Assembly: GCF_050948215.1 (NCBI RefSeq)
Contig: NW_027488577.1
Coordinates: 868,001 to 932,000, forward strand
DNA: 64,000 bases
Direction: 5' to 3'
From: Halictus rubicundus
Lineage: Eukaryota > Arthropoda > Insecta > Hymenoptera > Halictidae
The translations under genes were made by a program, and so were the position numbers. The notes beneath the pieces were generated by a model. It had not been told where the DNA came from and did not search any database. It saw nothing but the letters and a program-made list of their open reading frames with translations. Below, piece by piece: positions 1 through 10,300 of the stretch. The first letter of the stretch is position 1. The number at the start of each line of letters is the position of its first letter.

Positions 1-1095
1 TAGCGGATAGGATAGGATGGAGTATAGGATAGAATTGAGGATAGGATAGGATAGAGGATAGGATACGATAGAGGATAGGATAGAGAATAGGATAGGATAG
101 AGGATAGGGGATTGGATCGGATACAGGATAGGAGACGGTAGAGGATTGGATAGGATAGAGGATAGGATAGGATGGAGGATATTATAGGATAGAGGATAGG
201 ATAGGATTGTGTTAGGATAGGAAAGATTACAGGATAGGATACAGGATACGATATTATAGAGGATACGATATTATAGAGGATAGGATAGGATAGAGGATAG
301 GATAGGATAGAGGATAGGATGGGATAGAGGATAGGATAGGATAGAGGATAGGATAGGATAGAGGATAGGATAGGATAGATGATAGGATAGGATAGAGGAT
401 AGGATAGGACAGAGGATAGGATAGGATAGAGGATAGGATATTATAGAGGATAGGATAGGATAGAGGATAGGATATTATAGAGGATAGGATAGGTTAGAGG
501 ATAACATAGGGGATTGGATAGCATAGAGCATAGGGGGCGATAGAGGACAGGATATGTTTGATGATAGGATAGGAAAGAGGACAGGATAGGATACAGGATA
601 CGATATTATAGAGGATAGGATAGGATAGAGGATAGGATAGGATAGAAGATAAGATAGGATAGAGGATAGGATAGGATAGAGGATAGGATACGGATAGAGG
701 ATAGGATAGAATAGAGGATAGGATAGAGGATAGGATAGAGGATTGGATAGGATAGAGGATATTATAGGATAGAGGATAGGATAGGATAGCGGATAGGATA
801 GGATGGAGTATAGGATAGAATTGAGGATAGGATAGGATAGAGGATAGGATACGATAGAGGATAGGATAGAGAATAGGATAGGATAGAGGATAGGGGATTG
901 GATCGGATACAGGATAGGAGACGGTAGAGGATTGGATAGGATAGAGGATAGGATAGGATAGAGGATATTATAGGATAGAGGATAGGATAGGATTGTGTTA
1001 GGATAGGAAAGATTACAGGATAGGATACAGGATACGATATTATAGAGGATAGGATAGGATAGAGGATAGGATAGGATAGAGGATAGGATAGGATA

Positions 1096-1290
1096 GAGGA
1101 GATTATAGGATAGAGGATAGGATAGGATATAGGATAGGATAGGATAGAGGATAGGATAGGATAGAGGATAGGATAGGATAGAGGATAGGATAGGATAGAG
1201 GATAGGATAGGACAGAGGATAGTATAGGATAGAGGATAGAATAGGATAGAGGATAGGATAGGATAGAGGATAGGATGGGATAGAGGATAG
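1096..1290. other. Uninterrupted paralogue of the insertion site
   Basis: This satellite segment contains both sides of the retrotransposon insertion in continuous form. The marker GAGGAGATTATAGG at 1096 matches 2591 on the left flank (offset 1,495). The marker GACAGAGGATAGTATAGG at 1211 matches 15613 on the right flank (offset 14,402). Left-flank base 2640 corresponds to 1145, and right-flank base 15534 corresponds to 1132. The 14-base overlap, 1132-1145, is GGATAGGATAGGAT. Apart from T to G in the GGATAGG copy near 15554, I see no difference in the compared stretch until a 17-bp unit difference further right. Confidence 0.75.
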
Positions 1291-2626
1291 GATAGGATAG
1301 AGGATAGGATAGGATAGAGGATAGGATAGGATAGATGATAGGATAGGATAGAGGATAGGATAGGACAGAGGATAGGATAGGATAGAGGATAGGATATTAT
1401 AGAGGATAGGATAGGATAGAGGATAGGATATTATAGAGGATAGGATAGGTTAGAGGATAACATAGGGGATTGGATAGCATAGAGCATAGGGGGCGATAGA
1501 GGACAGGATATGTTTGATGATAGGATAGGAAAGAGGACAGGATAGGATACAGGATACGATATTATAGAGGATAGGATAGGATAGAGGATAGGATAGGATA
1601 GAAGATAAGATAGGATAGAGGATAGGATAGGATAGAGGATAGGATACGGATAGAGGATAGGATAGAATAGAGGATAGGATAGAGGATAGGATAGAGGATT
1701 GGATAGGATAGAGGATAGGGGATTGGATCGGATACAGGATAGGAGACGGTAGAGGATTGGATAGGATAGAGGATAGGATAGAGGATAGGATAGAGGATAG
1801 GATAGAGGATTGGATAGGATAGAGGATATTATAGGATAGAGGATAGGATAGGATAGCGGATAGGATAGGATCGAGTATAGGATAGAATTGAGGATAGGAT
1901 AGGGTTGAGGATAGGATAGGAAAGAGGACAGGATAGGATAGAGGATAGGATAGGATATAGGATAGGATAGGATAGAGGATAGGATAGGATAGAGGATAGG
2001 ATAGGATAGAGCAGGATAGGATAGAGGATAGGATAGAGGATTGGATAGGATAGGATAGCGGATAGGATAGGATGGAGTATAGGATAGAATTGAGGATAGG
2101 ATAGGGTTGAGGATAGGATAGGAAAGAGGACACGATAGGATAGAGGATAGGATAGGATAGAGGATAGGATAGGATAGAGCAGGATAGGATAGAGGATAGG
2201 ATAGAGGATAGGGTAGAGGATTGGATAGGATAGAGGATATTATAGGATAGAGGATAGGATAGGATAGCGGATAGGATAGGATGGAGTATAGGATAGAATT
2301 GAGGATAGGATAGGATAGAGGATAGGATACGATAGAGGATAGGATAGAGAATAGGATAGGATAGAGGATAGGGGATTGGATCGGATACAGGATAGGAGAC
2401 GGTAGAGGATTGGATAGGATAGAGGATAGGATAGGATGGAGGATATTATAGGATAGAGGATAGGATAGGATTGTGTTAGGATAGGAAAGATTACAGGATA
2501 GGATACAGGATACGATATTATAGAGGATACGATATTATAGAGGATAGGATAGGATAGAGGATAGGATAGGATAGAGGATAGGATAGGATAGAGGAGATTA
2601 TAGGATAGAGGATAGGATAGGATATA

Positions 2627-2640
2627 GGATAGGATAGGAT
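2627..2640. other. Target-site duplication, 5' copy (inferred)
   Basis: The sequence is GGATAGGATAGGAT, identical to 15534-15547 after the poly(A). The length of 14 comes from aligning both flanks to the uninterrupted paralogue near 1132-1145. Established knowledge: R1 elements make 14-bp duplications in 28S rDNA. Because the target is a 5-bp repeat, the length could be off by one repeat unit if the paralogue and the true empty site differ in copy number. Confidence 0.6.
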
Positions 2641-2641
2641 G

Positions 2642-4635
2642 AGAGCAAAGTGAACCGCCACGGTAATCGGAGCTTAACAGCAGATGTTTGAGTCTATACC
2701 CGCGAAAGAAACAAAGAAGTTAAACTCGAAGTGAGTTTCAAGCATTAATTAAAAGAAGAATTACAAATAAGATAATTAATTTGCGCGATTTCGAGGAAAA
2801 TAAGAGCAAATCTCCCCCGGGGGACTAGTTCCGAATCTCCGGGTTCAAATCACGTGAATTCGGTTATTAAACTGAACAAAGTGGATCGAGACACAGTGTA
2901 AAGTAAATTAAAATTAATTAATTAATTAATTAAGGTACTTACTTGTTATCGGGAATTCGTACGGTACGGTTTTTTCCTCGTGGAAAACCCACTCGGTCGC
3001 ACGAATCGATGAAATACCACGGTCCGGAACATCTAGAAAAAAAAAAAGAGAGAAAATAATATATTAGTTACTAATTAATAAAACAAGACGGGCTTGTGCG
3101 TGCGGAGATTATTGTGCGTGCGGAGATTACTCGACACGAAAACCCCTTCCTTCCAGTAAATCAAGGAACGGAGAGTGCCGGTGAAAAACCTGTAAAAAGA
3201 AAAAAGTATTAGTATAATTAAAATTAATGGTCGGAGTGAGGGACACATTGAGAACAGAAGTGCATTAACTGAAAGTGAGAAAAAAGGACTTAAAGTGAGG
3301 AATTTAGGGAAAAAATTTCGAAATAGAGAAGTACCACCAGATAAACCGATACACACGGACCAGGAAGAGGGACCACACCGCGAGGGGTCGGTCGTATCTC
3401 ATAAAAATAAGGTAGGAGAAAGGGTTTAGTGCCTAAAAATAGGAAAGAGTAGAGAAAAGTAGGAAAAGAGATCATTTGACCTTGAACACAAGAGAGAACT
3501 AGCGGTTTTTATATAACTAACCCACATCTATTAGTGCAGCTACGGATAGGGATAGACATAAGAAGCAATCGCCCTATAGGAAGTTTTCTCGTAAAACCTA
3601 TCCCTGTAGGTGTTAGGGTCGTTATCTCGAGAACGGGGGGCCGGAGGCGAAAATCGTGTACCTCCGAAACTTCTTCGGAGACCAGTCGCCAACCCCGAGA
3701 TACCCCCCCCCCCCAAGAGGATAGCCTACCCAGAAAATTTTTCCAGTCGAAAATTTATGGGACACCCGGTATATAAGAAAAACTTAGACTTTATCCGATC
3801 TAGGAGTGCGACGGCTCGTTGTAAAGCTCTAGCCGAGCCCTAACCGACTACCGGGTCAGCTTTTTGAAAATCTCAAAATTCGAGGTAATTTTTCCCACAG
3901 CTCGGAAAGGAGGGGGCAAAATCGAAAAAGTTTTTCAGGGGGGAGAATACTTCTCCAATCCGACCCCGAAAGACTCGCCACCCTCCGAAATAGGCGTATA
4001 CCGAATTTCGGCCCGATAGGTCAATTTTCGTACGGAACCATAATCGCGAAAACACCTAAGAAAACGCCGGGTACGATAAAACCGTGTGGGGGCTCTTTGG
4101 AAAGCCAGAGAGCAGGGCTGGCATTTCGCCAAAGCAGATTTTGTATATCGTGTAAAATAAAAGAAGTAACATACAGTTAAGAATAAAAAATTAGAGTAAG
4201 AGAAGGTATCGACACCTGGACACGTTTAGACCACGCGCAGGCGTTTTAATGATAGGTTAAATTAGGCTAAGAGCGAAAAAACCAAAAAAAAAATCAATTA
4301 AAAATAAGGTAGCGTTTAAGACTAGAAAATAAGAACATTTATAGAAATATATATATACATAGAGGCTAGAAAATTATTTACAGTAGCGAATAAAATAAGA
4401 TAAGATACGTTAAAAGTTAAATAAGAAGTTAGTTTATTTTAGTGTTTTTGAATTTGAATTTGAATTTATTGCATTTCGTATACTATACTATACTATATTA
4501 TACTAAGCACTATTATACTGTATTAGATTTACAAACAATTTTGAATAAGCGAAATAGTTTTAACTATGACAGACATTGTAATTTTTAGGTGATTCTGTAA
4601 TTTTAGAAAATGAAATAGAGACAAATACCCGTTTA
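2642..4635 (+). repeat. Terminal direct repeat of the retrotransposon, 5' copy
   Basis: The first 1.99 kb of the element matches 13520-15512. By eye I count eight substitutions and two single-A length changes in homopolymers, about 99.5% identity. The copy contains a TTAA-rich run near 2912-2932, a 12-base poly(C) near 3697-3708, three TTTGAA repeats near 4448-4465 and a TACTA-rich tract near 4479-4505. Short open frames in it (up to 93 codons, both strands) are duplicated only because the DNA is, and have no recognisable product. After 4635 the sequence continues as unique leader, whereas the 3' copy goes straight into poly(A). Confidence 0.93.
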
Positions 4636-5018
4636 TCTCTGGGCGTTCCGAAATTACTACCTCCCCTGAAAGCGCATACAATAAGTACCTAAAATTAGAA
4701 CAAAAAGTACAAAAGATCATACAATAAATAACAGTTAAAGTAAATTGACCAGTTTGTAATAATAATAATTGCAAATATCTTTGCGTTAGATAACTCTAAT
4801 TTTCTAATTTCATAATATAATTTCTGTGTCACGTAAGGCGATAACCAAGAGTTTCCTGTAAACAGAAATAGAAATAGAATTGGAGAAAGTTAAATAGAAA
4901 TAGAGAAAAATAAGAAATATAGATGAAAAAGAGAATAAGAAACAAAATTAGAAGCAGAACCTGAAATTGAAATACAAATAGCAATAGAAACACAGATAAG
5001 AGAATTAGCAAATAAAAT

Positions 5019-5070
5019 CAGAATAGTTTAACCACTACTTACCTCAGAATAGTTTAACCACTACTTACCT
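5019..5070. repeat. Perfect 26-bp tandem duplication in the leader
   Basis: Two identical 26-bp units, 5019-5044 and 5045-5070, lie head to tail. Each ends in ACTACTTACCT; read on the minus strand this is AGGTAAGTAGT, a close match to a splice donor (AG|GTAAGT). Whether the donors are used is unknown. Confidence 0.85.
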
Positions 5071-5140
5071 AAAAACACCTGAAAATAAGAAAAAAATTTT
5101 TTATAATTTCAGCTAAGAATAATATAAGTTTAGAAAAAAT

Positions 5141-5162
5141 AAAAAAAAAAAAAAAAAAAAAA
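5141..5162 (+). other. Internal poly(A) tract in the 5' leader
   Basis: An uninterrupted run of 22 A, preceded by GAAAAAAT. It is about as long as the terminal tail at 15513-15533. In head-to-tail telomeric elements of the HeT-A type, internal A tracts mark the 3' end of an upstream copy from which transcription started. That reading fits here but is inference; a simple A-rich microsatellite is the alternative. Confidence 0.7.
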
Positions 5163-5739
5163 GCAATAGAACTCCGCAGTATAACATATAATTTGAAATT
5201 GACAACACATAATTTGAAATCGACATACCTTATCCGTAGTGCAACCTAGAAGAAATAAAAACAGCTATTAATATAGAGAAAAGTGGAATAATAAGAATAA
5301 AAAGAGTAGATACAGAAACAATAGGGATTTGAAACAGTAAATTGCAGTAGGTTATAACCAGCGGCCTGTTAAACAAGCGTTAGATAGTTAAAGGAGCTCG
5401 AGCGGAGGGAAGGGGAGGGGGGCTGCGATCGTTGCGTAACCGACCTAACCGACCGACCCCGAGCGAGCCTACATACAGCAAGCAAACAAACAAGGACAGA
5501 GGACTAGGAAGAGAGAAGAAGAAGAAGAAGAAGCAGGATAGACACATAGACAGAAAAACAATACAAGGACAGAAATAACCGCCACCAAAGACTGACATAT
5601 ACACACTTAGATAAGTACACACAGGCAAACAAACCGACCCTTACAAACACAAGTAAACTCTCACACAGACAGACATAACGTAGACGATATCATTGAGAGA
5701 GAAACAAATATAACAGATACTGAAGAAGAAAGAAGGAAG

Positions 5740-7323
5740 ATGGATGAAGAGGAGAAGTGGCTAACGCCACGCCACCCACCGGATTTAGGAATTATATTTA
5801 GAAAAAGCGATAAGATGAAAAGAAGCACAGAAAAAGAAAGAACCAAGAGAGACAGGGAGAATTTCGAGTCGGACTCGGAATCCCAATTTTCAGATGTGGT
5901 CCTTATTGGAAGCACGACTATGAAAAAGAAAAGGATAGACGACCGTAATAACACCTCGAATACTAAGCTGAATCAATCTAAAGAGGAAGAAAAGAGAAAA
6001 GAAAGAGAAAAAGAAATAGAGAGAGAAAAAGAAGAGGAAGAGGACATTCTCAAACTGATAAGAGAATTATCGACCCTTCTCAAGAAAACTAAGTCGTCTA
6101 CAAAAGAATTGAAAAGTTTTTGTATGGATCCCCTAACAGAAGTTAGAAGTACCACAAAAACGCATGCAGCTCAAGCGGACAGACAAGTGGAAGCAGCAAT
6201 AACCAGGCTCAAGAACATCGAATTAATTATCGAGAACAAAAACCTGAAGAACAGCCTTCTCCACAAGGATATAGGTGTACAATGTAATATCCTGAGGAAA
6301 AGCGAGGACAAAAAAGGAATATCGGTCGGGACTGGCAAGACAACGGCAGAAGCAGCGAGGAAGTTATTAATCTACGAGAGCGAGACAGATGAAGCTGCAG
6401 AAACAACGGAAACCGAATCGAAACAAGAACAGGAATGGAAGATAGTGGAAAACAGGAAGAAAGCAGAGGAGAAGAAGGCCCTTAAGAAGAAAAAGAAGGA
6501 AGAGGCCGCAGAAATAGAAAAAAGTAAGAAAGAGCAAGAGAAAGAAAAGGTAAAGGAAAGAGAGAGAGCTCAAAGGGACAGACAGCCGCCTCCACCAAAA
6601 TCCGAAGCGATAATAATAAAGACAAGCGAAACAAGAACATTTGCGGATTTGTTTAAACAGCTGAAGTCAAATCCGGGAGACAACATGAAGGGCATCCATA
6701 CGGTCAGAAAATCGCGAGGAGGCGATATCGTGATCGAAATGGAAAAAGGCACGAACGCCGGAGTCCTTGAAACATTTGCTAAACAGACCTTAGGAGAGGA
6801 CTGTTTAGTAAGAAGAATGGCACCGAAAATCGTCTACGAGATAAAGGATTTAGATCCCACTATTGATAAGGACGAATTGCAAGAGGAACTAGCCCGAATC
6901 TTGCAAAAACAAAAAGAGGAAATTCAAATTAAAACTGTTAGATTTGGATACGGAGGAACCAAGACGGCAATCGTCTCCCTCCCTTCAGAAGCTCTGGAAA
7001 TTTTAGGTCAAGAAAATAAACTAAAAATTGGATTTACAAACTGCAGAATTAAGAGAACCCAGAACTTATTAAGATGCTTTAAATGCCATGCCTTCGGCCA
7101 CCTCTCCTACAACTGTTCTGCAGACTTGAAGGGACAGGAACTATGCAGAAGATGTGGAAACCTGGGGCATCAGATAAACGGATGTGAGGCAATAAGGTGC
7201 TGTATCTTATGCACAAGGGAGGGCATACATGCATCCAAAGCTGAACATGTAGCAGGAGCAGTCAATTGCCCGCAATATAGAAAATATATGGAACGTTTGG
7301 ACAAGGGTAGCTCTAAATTATAA
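5740..7323 (+). CDS. Retrotransposon ORF1, gag-like zinc-knuckle nucleic-acid-binding protein
   Basis: This 527-residue protein is expected to coat the element's RNA and help target it. Residues 1-290 are highly charged and of low complexity, with Lys/Glu-rich segments likely to form coiled coil near 80-105 and 225-280, then a short proline run (PPPP) near 283. Residues about 296-445 resemble the conserved gag core of R1-clade ORF1 proteins. Three C-terminal knuckles follow: C446-X2-C449-X4-H454-X4-C459, C469-X2-C472-X4-H477-X4-C482, and C488-X2-C491-X11-H503-X6-C510. This set of three is typical of R1/TRAS-like ORF1. The start is the first ATG in a frame open from 5611, with A at -3 and G at +4, a strong eukaryotic context. 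The stop TAA at 7321-7323 overlaps the ORF2 open frame by 7 bases. Confidence 0.92.
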   Translation: MDEEEKWLTPRHPPDLGIIFRKSDKMKRSTEKERTKRDRENFESDSESQFSDVVLIGSTTMKKKRIDDRNNTSNTKLNQSKEEEKRKEREKEIEREKEEEEDILKLIRELSTLLKKTKSSTKELKSFCMDPLTEVRSTTKTHAAQADRQVEAAITRLKNIELIIENKNLKNSLLHKDIGVQCNILRKSEDKKGISVGTGKTTAEAARKLLIYESETDEAAETTETESKQEQEWKIVENRKKAEEKKALKKKKKEEAAEIEKSKKEQEKEKVKERERAQRDRQPPPPKSEAIIIKTSETRTFADLFKQLKSNPGDNMKGIHTVRKSRGGDIVIEMEKGTNAGVLETFAKQTLGEDCLVRRMAPKIVYEIKDLDPTIDKDELQEELARILQKQKEEIQIKTVRFGYGGTKTAIVSLPSEALEILGQENKLKIGFTNCRIKRTQNLLRCFKCHAFGHLSYNCSADLKGQELCRRCGNLGHQINGCEAIRCCILCTREGIHASKAEHVAGAVNCPQYRKYMERLDKGSSKL

Positions 7324-10300
7324 AATTCAATTTAAAGATACTCCAAATAAACCTGAATCATTGCAGATTGGCGCACTGCTTGCTAAACCAAACTGCAACA
7401 GAGCTGGGCGTAGATTTTGTACTAGTTTCAGAACCACTCTACAACCCGGGCAGCTGGATCTACACGAAGACAGGATCAGCAGCAGCAATCTGGGTGACGA
7501 ATTTTAATGGAAATAGACGACTCGAAGATGGGGACGAATCAGAAGACGATTACTCTGCAGTAAGATTGGAAAAACTAACGATTGTGAGTACGTACGTATC
7601 GCCCAACATTTCGACCGATCTCTTCGCATTTAAAATTAAAAGATTACCGCAATTCTTGAGCCAGGAAATAGCGAAAGGTAACAGCGTAATTCTAGGAGGA
7701 GATTTCAATGCCAAGTCACCAGCCTGGGGCTCCAAGGAGCATAATCTAAAAGGAACAATACTGTTAGATGAACTTCTAAGAATAAATATTTACCCGTGTA
7801 TTCCGGAAGGAGGCCACACATTCGAACGAGGAAGTTCCACTTCAAACTTGGACTTTATAGCGACCACCCAGGACCTGCAAAAGAATGAATTAGAATTTTC
7901 TAACAAGGTATTGAATTTAGAGTCGGCCTCTGACCATAAATACCTACTTACAGAGTTAAGAACAGCGGACGGAATCTCAAGGAGAAATACAAACCCTGGA
8001 GCTAGATGGAAAGTCACGAGGCCCGGCATCACCAGGCTGGGACTGGCATTGGATCGAACTCTAAGGGATCAGACAATAAATGCTGGTAGCACGTACACCT
8101 ACGAAGAAGAAAATAAATTCTTCGAATGTATAGACAAAATCTGCGACGAGGCGCTGGACAAGGCTGATACGACGTCCACAAAAGGAAGAAGTAATAAATG
8201 GTGGAACCCGCAAATAAATAAGGAAAGAGCAAAAACGCAAAGGCTAAGGAGAGCCGCACAAAAAGCCAGGAAGAAAGGAAAAAATGACGAAAGGGAGGCA
8301 TTAACTTACCTGTATAAACTTGCGAAAAAGAATCTCCAGAGAGTCATTAGTAAATCAAAGGAACAAACCTGGAAAGAACTTTGCGAAACAATCGACAAAG
8401 ATGTATGGGGTAAACCATACAAAGCGGTCATGAGACAGGTCAAAAACAATAATCCACCAGCGACTCTTTCCGCACAATTTGCAGGAAAAGTTATGAAGGG
8501 GCTCTTTCCTCAAAAAGAGCAGCTAGCGGAACAACAAGGAGGTAGAAACGCAGCAGAAACACATAATCTACCTGTTTCAAATGATTTCAGGACAATACCA
8601 ATTCCGGATATCACCTCGGAAGAAGTCCTGGAAGCTGCCAAACTCCTGAAACCGGGAAAGGCGCCTGGCACTGACGGCATGCAACCAGAAATCCTCAAGG
8701 CACTGGTGCAATTTAGACCTGACAGGTTTGCCGCCTTATACAATGGAATCCTGACGAGAGGAATTATGCCGCAAAAATGGAAATACGCCAGAACCGTTCT
8801 GTTGAGGAAGGAAGGTAAGGACCCCTCCACCCCCTCCGCTTATAGACCCATATGCATTTTAGACGCCTCCGCTAAGCTGTTCGAGTACGTTATCCGAGCG
8901 AGGCTCCACGAAGAGCTTGGAGAGAAGCCGTTCAGTGTTTGCCAGTATGGGTTCACTAAAGGAACCTCGACAGTCCACGCTATGGAGGAAGTGAGACAAG
9001 CAGCTATAGAGGCCTCAAGCAAAAATAGGTTTGCTGCATTAATCGCGTTGGATGTCAAAAACGCGTTTAACACGCTTAGCTGGACGGCCATCCATAGAGA
9101 AGTAACAAATAGAAAAATCCCCGAGTACCTCGCTCGGATACTAAAAGACTATTTCAGATGTAGAGCAGTGAAATATGAAGCACCTGAAGAAACGATACGC
9201 CTAAACATGAAAATGGGAGTCCCCCAGGGCTCAGTCCTGGGCCCCTTTTTGTGGAATATGGTATATGATGGACTACTTAGTGCAAATAACCCACCGATGT
9301 GTAAAAAAATTGCCTTTGCAGATGATCTAGCGATAATCGTACAAGCAGCAACAGTCAGAAGACTAAAAATAAGAGCCGAACAGATGGCAGAAGAAGCTAG
9401 ACTGTGGATGACCACTGCGGGTCTAGAATTAGCAGAAAGTAAAACAGAAATTATTATGCTAAACCGTAAGAGGGTGGAGGGTGAACTTACCTTCAGGATC
9501 GGAGAAGCTGAAATAAAGCCAACTACGGAACTAAGGTACTTGGGAGTTATCTTCGACTCCAATAAAAATTTCAAACAACAAATCGAAAGATCAACTAACA
9601 AGGCCATTAGGACGATGTCTGCCCTGAGCAGAATCATGACGAATTCAATGAGAACGAAACAATCAGGACGAAAGCTCTATTATATGACTATGGAATCGAT
9701 TGTTCTTTATGGAGCACCGATATGGGCAGAAGCAGCAGACAAACCGACCAACAGGAAATTATTGAAGAGAACACAGAAAATTGGGCTAACAAGGGTAGTA
9801 TCGGCGTATAGGTCAGTTCCACTAGAAACGCTATCGGTATTATCCGGAGTTGTACCCTGGAACCTGAAAATAAGAGAAAGGAGAGAAACCTTCGAGAAAG
9901 AAAATGAAGTGGCAGAATTAATAAGCTACGAAAGAAGAAACAGAGAAGAAACCGGGGACAGAAGGAATACACACACGCGCACACACACCCACACATACAC
10001 ACACACTCAAACACACACACACACGCATACACTAACAGAGACCCCGGTGGATACAGAAGAAAACGCAGAGGAGACAATGGAAGTAATGAGAAACAGCATG
10101 AAAAAGGTTATAAGGAAGCAAGCAAGAGAAAACACCTTACAGAAGTGGCAAGAGGAATGGGATGATGCGACGGTGGGAAGATGGACTCACCGACTCATCC
10201 CAGATATAGAGAAATGGATCAACAGAAAACATGGTCAACTAAATTTTTATATTACCCAAGCCCTTACGGGGCACGGTGTTTTTAATAATTTCAGGAAAAG

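Larger units (their letters stand above)
1..2640. repeat. GGATA-family satellite, left flank
   Basis: The stretch is made of GGATA pentamers grouped into a 17-bp unit, GA(GGATA)3, with variant units such as GATACGATATTATAGAG and the marker GGGGATTGGATCGGATA (near 107, 893, 1707 and 2371). Larger blocks recur inside it: the segment around 789-1145 is repeated at about 2267-2640, with the offset changing from 1,478 to 1,495 because one 17-bp unit was gained or lost. The array runs off the left edge of the window. It stops at 2640, where the retrotransposon begins. No gene is seen. Minus-strand open frames here are artefacts of the pyrimidine-rich strand. Confidence 0.97.
4636..5739 (+). other. 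Unique part of the 5' leader
   Basis: This is AT-rich non-coding sequence between the terminal repeat and ORF1. It holds a perfect 26-bp tandem pair (5019-5070), a 22-base poly(A) tract (5141-5162) and a GC-rich patch near 5390-5470. No open frame of note lies on the sense strand. The ORF1 frame is open from 5611, after the stop at 5608-5610, but has no ATG before 5740. If the poly(A) tract is the fossil tail of an upstream copy, the true 5' end of the element's own sequence would be near 5163. Confidence 0.8.

Noticed and set aside
3697..3708. 12-base poly(C) run as a functional motif
   Set aside because: It is the same length in both terminal repeats and could be simple sequence; nothing around it points to a role.
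3075..4132. Short open frames (60-93 codons) duplicated near 13952-15009
   Set aside because: They are duplicated only because the terminal repeat is. They overlap on both strands, have no domain and no shared codon pattern that would suggest selection.
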